From Chrysomallon squamiferum (taxonomy: Eukaryota > Mollusca > Gastropoda > Neomphalida > Peltospiridae), in assembly GCA_012295275.1 (NCBI GenBank), contig CM022670.1:15609198-15661697 (forward strand): a DNA stretch of 52,500 nucleotides, written 5' to 3'. The notes below the pieces were generated by a model. The model saw only the letters and a list, made by a program, of their open reading frames with translations. It was not told where the DNA came from and made no database searches. Each line of letters opens with the position of its first letter. Position 1 is the first letter of the stretch. This document shows positions 47,100 to 52,500 of this stretch, one piece after another. The position numbers and the translations under genes are program-made.

Positions 47100-48373
47100 A
47101 TAAACAACTGAAAGTAAACAACACAACTAACCGAAAATAAACACAGCTGACTGAAGTGTTTAAATAAAGTGTGTAAGACAAAAAGTTTGATAACAGCCCA
47201 GTTACAAGATGGGCAAAAAAACATCTACGATTTAAGATTCCACAGCAGAATGTTTGGAAAATGTAGTATCCTGAGTTATAAATATATATATAAAAAAATA
47301 AACAAAATGGTTTGCAATGGCTACAAACATAGATACATGTCTGATGAAATTGTGAGTTTTTCTATGCCAGTGCCATACATTTCACTATAACATCAATATT
47401 ATGGTCCAAGAACTAAGACTTGATTAAAGATCAGTTTCATTATTAGCATCCAGGAACTAACAACTGATTAAAAATCTATATCAAATGAGTTTTACATCAT
47501 CACTGATATAAATTTTGATAGTGCAACTAATTTGAAAAATAACTAGCATTCAAGACCTTTTGTAAACTAGCTAAATTATATTACAGAATTATTGAAAACT
47601 CTTGTTACTAATATATTTAATAAAGTGATACATTAAATTATGTTACTTCTTTTTTTTTTTTTTTTTTTTTTCTTTTTTTTTCTTCAGTTCTGTCAGTTTC
47701 TGTATTCTGACACAAATAGAAGAATTCCTGTTGCTCACGAATGACTGAGTTAGGGCTGGAACCCATTCAGCTGAAATATATATTTCTTGTTTTCAGAAGA
47801 ATGTATATATATAAAATAATAATAATAATAATAATTTTGCTAGAAATCATAGCTAAAAAGGCAGAGCAAACAATATTTTTGTTATAATGTTTTGATTATT
47901 TTATTTAATTTGCAATCCAGTAATGGATCACAACCCACAGTTTGAATGACTCTGATTTAAAGCAATGCTGTAGAACTATAGAACTCAGATTCAAGTTGTT
48001 ATCTGTTGTAACACTAACCTATAATTATATAACTTCACTAAATAAAGATGCATTGCCCATAATAACAGTACAGAAATATTAACAAACCACATCAACTAGA
48101 AGATTTAGTATGAAATTAAAAACAGACATTTCAATATTAATAACATACTTGGAACAATAAATTAGTAATAGATTTTCTTCATCCTTGTCAAACTGTTACG
48201 TAATAATGGATCTTAAATGAGTTAATTTACTAGTCTTCTGCACAGCATTTATTAATCTGCATAGCATTTATTAAAATCAAAGTAAATCTTTTACAGGCTT
48301 TTTTTTTTCTTGACAAATGTAGTAGAGTCAGAGTAGTTTACTGTTTTTATTATTATTGTTATTGTTATTGTTA

Positions 48374-48404
<31 letters not shown>

Positions 48405-48621
48405 CATTATTATTATTTTTATTTATTTATTTATTTGGGTTTTTTCATTTGGTTTTTTTTAATTATTTTTTATTTCTTATTTTCTTCTTATTATTATTAT
48501 TGTTGTTGTTTTTGTTGTTGTTCTTGTTGTTAATTAATTAAAAATATAATAATAATAATAAAAGAAAGACAGAAAGAAAGAAAATAATAATGACTCAGAC
48601 TTTTATGTTGATTTGCTCCTC
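47100..48621. other. AT-rich spacer with poly-T and (TTA)n
   Basis: No supported gene. It contains a poly-T run at about 47649-47682 and a TTA/TTG microsatellite at about 48348-48416, extended by TTTA and GTT units to 48540. An acceptor-like site near 47760 on the minus strand opens a short frame (CVRIQKLTELKK) without other support. Confidence 0.5.
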
Positions 48622-48744
48622 TTAATTCATAACGCAGTTATCTACATGAAATCGTGCTATCAGATAATTTCGAACAATAAAATCATGACCAGGATGTCTT
48701 AAATCATTATCTGAATCTTGAAGAACATATTTAAGATGAGCACT
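48622..48744 (-). CDS. Candidate terminal coding exon, unrecognised
   Basis: On the minus strand a good acceptor (TTTCTGATGTTTGGCACAG) is followed by 40 codons of balanced composition and a TAA: SAHLKYVLQDSDNDLRHPGH then DFIVRNYLIARFHVDNCVMN. The peptide looks like the folded C terminus of a real protein rather than AT-driven noise. I do not recognise the family. It could be the last exon of the gene starting at 49754, but the phases of the two pieces do not join directly, so at least one exon would be missing between them. Confidence 0.4.
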   Translation of the reverse strand, partial: SAHLKYVLQDSDNDLRHPGHDFIVRNYLIARFHVDNCVMN

Positions 48745-49194
48745 CTGTGCCAAACATCAGAAACAAATTTAAATAGTACAGCATACTGATTATAAAATAA
48801 TGAAGATAGATATAAAAAAAACAACAATAGATATGCTATGAAACTGTAAGCCAACACTAATTATGGATATTAGTGTAGAATTGTTATCAAACTTTAGAAC
48901 ATTGACTTGCTGTAGTCAATGACTAACTGGAGACAATAGTCACACCAGTACAGTCAAACTAATGTTATTAATGATAAAATTGAATACTAATTTGTATTAT
49001 TGATCATGGTTGGGAATAAAATAGTTATAGTCACTGAAATAATTGTTTTGAATAATTAAGGCACAGAGGAATACATCAAGGGTTTTGATGTAAATACAAA
49101 GTAGGGTAAGCTTTAATTCAAACAGTAAAATGCTGAGTATATTTTATATGTACAACATTCAAACTTTCCTTTAGTTTGTAATGTAATGGAGAAT

Positions 49195-49350
49195 ATAAAA
49201 TTCTAAACTATTTATTTATTTATTTATTTATTTTTGTTATCATCATCATCATCATAATCATTATTATTATTATTATTATTATTACTACTATTATTACTAC
49301 TACTACTACTACTACTCAATTATTCTTATTTATTTATTTATTTATTTTTC
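49195..49350. repeat. TTTA, TCA, ATT and CTA microsatellite cluster
   Basis: Consecutive short runs of TTTA, TCA, TTA, ACT and TTTA units on the plus strand. Confidence 0.9.
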
Positions 49351-49479
49351 ATTTTAATATCTATATAAATGATAAGATTAAAAATTAAAAAAATTAAAAT
49401 ATATATAGTTTATAATTAAATTTTTAAATTAATTGCTATTAAACTTTTTTATTTTGTGTTTGTTTTTTTACTATTGACA

Positions 49480-49935
49480 ATACATTCGAATCATGCTGAA
49501 CACAAACGGGTCGCTAGATAGTTTATAATAAGAAGCGTTTTGTTTAAAAACACAACATTTCTGTTCGAAACGTATCTATCATCTCATCTCCGTCATGATA
49601 ATGTTCTTTCAGCAATGATTTTTAATACATAGCTAAGTCCATGGGAGCTTAGATAATGTGATTGTTGTTACCAAATACATCCCATAGAACTCATCAACAG
49701 CAGCAGTAAAACGTCCAAAAAGAAACAAAACACCAACCACCTGCTGGTTTCCATGACGACGTGTTGCCATTCCAGCAGTGACGAAGTCTATTATTATGAT
49801 TTATTTATCTAGCTAAGTATTTTATTTTTTAATGTCTAGACTTCACGATGCAGATGATGATCGTTCATGAGTTCCGAAGACCGGTCTAAAGTTTGAAATA
49901 AATTTCAAAACTACTTGCTGCGCCCACATATCAAA
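49480..49935. promoter_or_regulatory. CpG-enriched, promoter-like region
   Basis: CG dinucleotides are clearly more frequent here than in the flanking kilobases. The region contains the 5' end of the minus-strand candidate starting at 49754 and lies just before a plus-strand candidate start at 49936/49950. A divergent promoter would account for this; no TATA box is evident. Confidence 0.35.
49672..49754 (-). CDS. Candidate first exon encoding a signal peptide or membrane anchor
   Basis: The minus-strand ATG at 49754-49752 lies in a CG-enriched context and opens METSRWLVFCFFLDVLLLLL then MSSMGCI, ending in a donor (TTTG then GTAACA) in phase 2. A basic n-region followed by a long Leu/Phe core is typical of a secretory signal peptide or signal anchor. 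The downstream exons are not resolved; an exon at 48744-48622 is a possible end. Not recognised as a family. Confidence 0.4.
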
Positions 49936-50028
49936 ATGAATCTGCACGAATGTCAACAATTTCGGATAACTACGAGTCACCAAGTGCTAAAATCAAATTT
50001 GACTGATCTGGAATTAGTGATAAAACTT
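49936..50028 (+). CDS. Candidate first exon on plus strand (weak)
   Basis: Two overlapping frames start at 49936 (MNLHECQQFRITTSHQ) and 49950 (MSTISDNYESPSAKIKFD, then TGA) and run to a donor-like AAG then GTGTGG. A possible acceptor exists at 50151. Coding potential is uncertain; it is reported because it follows a CG-rich promoter-like region. Confidence 0.2.
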
Positions 50029-50040
50029 CAAGGTGTGGAG

Positions 50041-50063
50041 ATATATATATATATATATATATA

Positions 50064-50094
<31 letters not shown>
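50041..50094. repeat. (AT)n(ATT)n compound repeat
   Basis: About 12 AT units followed by about 9 ATT units. Confidence 0.95.
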
Positions 50095-50461
50095 TGTTTT
50101 ATTGGGAGTTTTTTGGGGGGTTGGGGTTTTGGGTTTTTTTTTTATCATTACAGGAAATTTTTCAGTCAACATCTCAGTAGAAAATATATAAACATAATTT
50201 TTGCACAGTCAAATATAAGTTTATCTCTTCATTTATCTGGTTATAAAATTAACGAGTTTTAAAGAATCTGGAATGTAGAGTGACTGTAAGTAGTTATTAG
50301 GCCATAAAATACAGTTCTTATCGCAGACAGGTTTTAATATATGTTTTATTATATGTAACATAACATTAAATTTACCTGATAATCATAAAAAAACAAAAAA
50401 TACATGAAAGAAAATTTAAAGGTAAGTTCAGATGGACTATAATTTAATTCTTTCCGGCATC

Positions 50462-50606
50462 TCAAGAAGTGAAGATGGATTCCATTTCCAGTTCAGGGTT
50501 ATTATTTTGTAATGAAGACTGATATTTCATTTTCTGCATTGTCTCTCCAACGTCTGAAGATTTTGATCAATTCTGATCATTGTTGCACATTGCATTCTGT
50601 CTAAAT
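50462..50606 (-). pseudogene. Exon-like segment with frame switch, unrecognised
   Basis: On the minus strand one frame reads LDRMQCATMIRIDQNLQTLE then stops at TGA (50529-50527). A second frame, one base away, takes over at the same place with MQKMKYQSSLQNNNPELEME and ends at 50462. Both halves have amphipathic, protein-like composition, suggesting one exon broken by a one-base change. The acceptor is weak. No family is recognised. Confidence 0.3.
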
Positions 50607-50929
50607 CTATATTTTTTTGTGAACAACTGCAATACCATTGTTTGTTTGTTCTTGTTCTTTAGGGGGGAGGGTTTGAGTGTGTTGTTTTTGGAGTAGTTTC
50701 AGATATTTAAAATAGAATGACACAAAGCAAGATCTTTTCCTTAAAGCAATAACATTGGGTTCCCTTTTCACAGATCCTTCGCGAAAGCATGGAGCTAAGA
50801 ACAGAAAACCAAGCAAACGTTCTTTCAGAATACACACTAACAAAAACACTGGTGATTAATAACATCCTCTTTTTCTTCTTCTTTTTTATTTTTATTTTTT
50901 ATTTTTTAAAAACAATTTTCAGCAGTCTG

Positions 50930-51000
50930 ACAGGAGAAAAGTTCAGCTTCTGTCAGTTTTAATTCTGACACTCTCATTCACGAAGAACAGCACAATCTGT
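50930..51000. other. Segment similar to 47680-47760
   Basis: The order TTCTGTCAGTTT, ATTCTGACAC, then CACGAA is shared with about 47692-47742. It may be a small dispersed repeat or an ancient duplicated exon. The evidence is limited to these short matches. Confidence 0.25.
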
Positions 51001-51189
51001 TGTTTTTATTTAACAAAAAAAAAACAAAAAAAAAAAAAAAAATATAGTAAAAATTAATATATTTAAACATTACATCACCGATAGTAACACCTGTATATTA
51101 ACCACTACTTGTTTAAGTGTGCTCAGGTTTGAATCAATGGGACCCGTAACCTTGTCTGCTCACCAGCCTAATGAAACACCAGTGTTTGT

Positions 51190-51349
51190 TTATTTTACAA
51201 AACGCTCTTCATTTTCTACCTCAAGATTTATAGCATCAACAGCGGACTTTGATGTTCCATAAACCGAGCACACGAACCGATGACATTTTAATAGAAAGTA
51301 AACCAGAATTTTTATCAGTCTGTTTAATTTTAATGGATGTGTGGAGAAG
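51190..51349 (-). CDS. Candidate coding exon, unrecognised
   Basis: After an acceptor-like TTTATAAAGCAG the minus strand has 52 codons to a TAA. The second half is compositionally convincing: KCHRFVCSVYGTSKSAVDAI then NLEVENEERFVK. The DNA here is richer in CG dinucleotides than its surroundings. There is no Met or partner exon. It could be the last exon of an unseen gene or a decayed exon. Confidence 0.3.
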
Positions 51350-51399
51350 CTGCTTTATAAAAATAACGAAAAAAAGTTATTATGACTGAAAACGTTAAT

Positions 51400-52045
51400 T
51401 TATCATAACAGACACATTTTTTAAAATTTATTATTATTGTTATTATTAGTCTGAAAATATTAAAATTTGTACTAAGGACAGTGAAGCTTGATACTTTGTA
51501 ATCGAAGATAAGTAAAGTAGAAAACTATTGAAAACAAAGAAACTGACTAATTTACTAGCCTTTGGTGTGGGAAATTAATAGTAAAAATCTTAATTATACT
51601 ACTAATATCTTTGTCTGCATTCCGTTTTACTCCCACACACACACCAAAAATAATAATATCCTATCAACAAAGAGACTTCTTTAAGAGCAAAATATATTTT
51701 TATTTGCAACAGTTAAAATAAAATAAAAATATGCCTAACAAAATTATATTAATTGGTTAAGTTGTGACATTACATGGATGTTTTGTCTGACAGTAATTAA
51801 ATATGGCTCAAGTAACGAGTAAAAACAACTTCGCTGTTGTTCATGATGACCAGAACAAGAAACATGCTGTGATCACTTTTAACCCAGCTTTATTTTCACA
51901 GTGATCTGAAATATCAATGAGACAAGAAACAGCTTCTCGTGTTTTCTGGAATCAGTTTTTTTTTCTTATTATTATTTTCTTTTTCTTTCTTTCTTTTTTT
52001 TTTTTCTTATAATTATTATATTTTATTTTTACATTTTTTATTTTA

Positions 52046-52076
<31 letters not shown>

Positions 52077-52500
52077 TTTTTTTTTTTAATTATTATTTTT
52101 TTTTTTTTTGGCTTCACTTGGATGTGGTTAATTTCTATCAAACATCCATCAGAGAACTTTACAAGCTTGCTTAACACTGTTTATGTTTTGTTTACATGTT
52201 CTCAGTACTGCACTCACTGCAGTCTTTAGAAAAATAAACTTGTTGCCTTGCCCTTTTTTTTTGTCAAAACATAATTATACTGGCAGTATTGAATGTTCTC
52301 TTACTTTATTTTACATTATGATTTAAAATAAGTATTTTTTAATTGAAATAAAACACGGCCTTGAATTGCAGAACATATTTATCATAATTCTCCAAGAATT
52401 TTTTTTTTTAAAAAGGTTTGATTAGAATAATGAATTAAGTCTTCTGTCGGTACCTCTGGGTAATTTCCAGCACACTTCCACTGCAGAACATTCAATCTTC
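51400..52500. other. AT-rich right end, nothing supported
   Basis: Includes a TTA microsatellite and poly-T runs at about 51950-52110. The last 60 bases are less AT-rich and may begin an exon beyond the window, but too little is visible. Confidence 0.45.

Noticed and set aside
47660-47780. Minus-strand exon-like frame near 47760 with an acceptor
   Set aside because: It runs into a poly-T/poly-A tract without a donor; only a short resemblance to 50930-51000 is noted.
52440-52500. Exon-like 60 bases at the right edge
   Set aside because: Both strands have a possible splice site and open frame, but too little sequence is visible to choose.

Overview
This is AT-rich animal nuclear DNA: spliceosomal introns with GT/AG borders, long homopolymers and dense microsatellites, and only a small coding fraction. 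The recognisable genes are animal ones: a ZNF800-like zinc-finger protein, mitochondrial ATP synthase epsilon, RBM41, and a local family of CABIT+SAM (GAREM-like) genes. Local expansion of GAREM-like genes together with long dinucleotide and trinucleotide tracts fits a lophotrochozoan, most likely a mollusc. The species cannot be named from sequence alone.

Layout, left to right. (1) 1-626, minus: 5' part of CABIT gene copy A, cut by the window edge. (2) 2239-4032, plus: an unrecognised three-exon small gene candidate with one in-frame TGA. (3) 8603-12275, minus: large coding exon of a ZNF800-like protein carrying about 69 tandem 15-bp (5-residue) repeats. (4) 12.3-17.5 kb: microsatellite-rich spacer. 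(5) 17.6-38.35 kb, minus: CABIT+SAM cluster with copies B, C and D plus a deleted relic E between B and C. Each full copy has four coding exons: a large CABIT exon, an 84-nt exon, a 20-32-nt microexon and a terminal SAM exon. C and D are open. B has a one-base insertion in an A-run. E is an internal-deletion fusion without a start codon. Flanks and introns are duplicated with the genes, so the unit is roughly 8 kb. A MULE-transposase relic lies in intron 3 of B and, more decayed, of D. An MTMR9-like exon relic lies in the spacer between B and E. (6) 41401-42846, minus: complete three-exon ATP5F1E. (7) 43604-46918, plus: RBM41, head-to-head with ATP5F1E. (8) 46.9-52.5 kb: mostly spacer, with several exon-like pieces including a signal-peptide-like first exon on the minus strand.

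The genes do not form one pathway. ATP5F1E and RBM41 are housekeeping genes that probably share a bidirectional promoter. The ZNF800-like gene is a nuclear protein gene lying between copy A and the rest of the cluster. The CABIT+SAM family is the dynamic part: copies differ in promoter core, microexon length, in-frame deletions and intron mosaicism, which suggests continuing unequal exchange, gene conversion and gene death. Exon borders were placed by reading splice sites, codon phase and paralogue comparison by eye. Family names rest on motif recognition without a database search.
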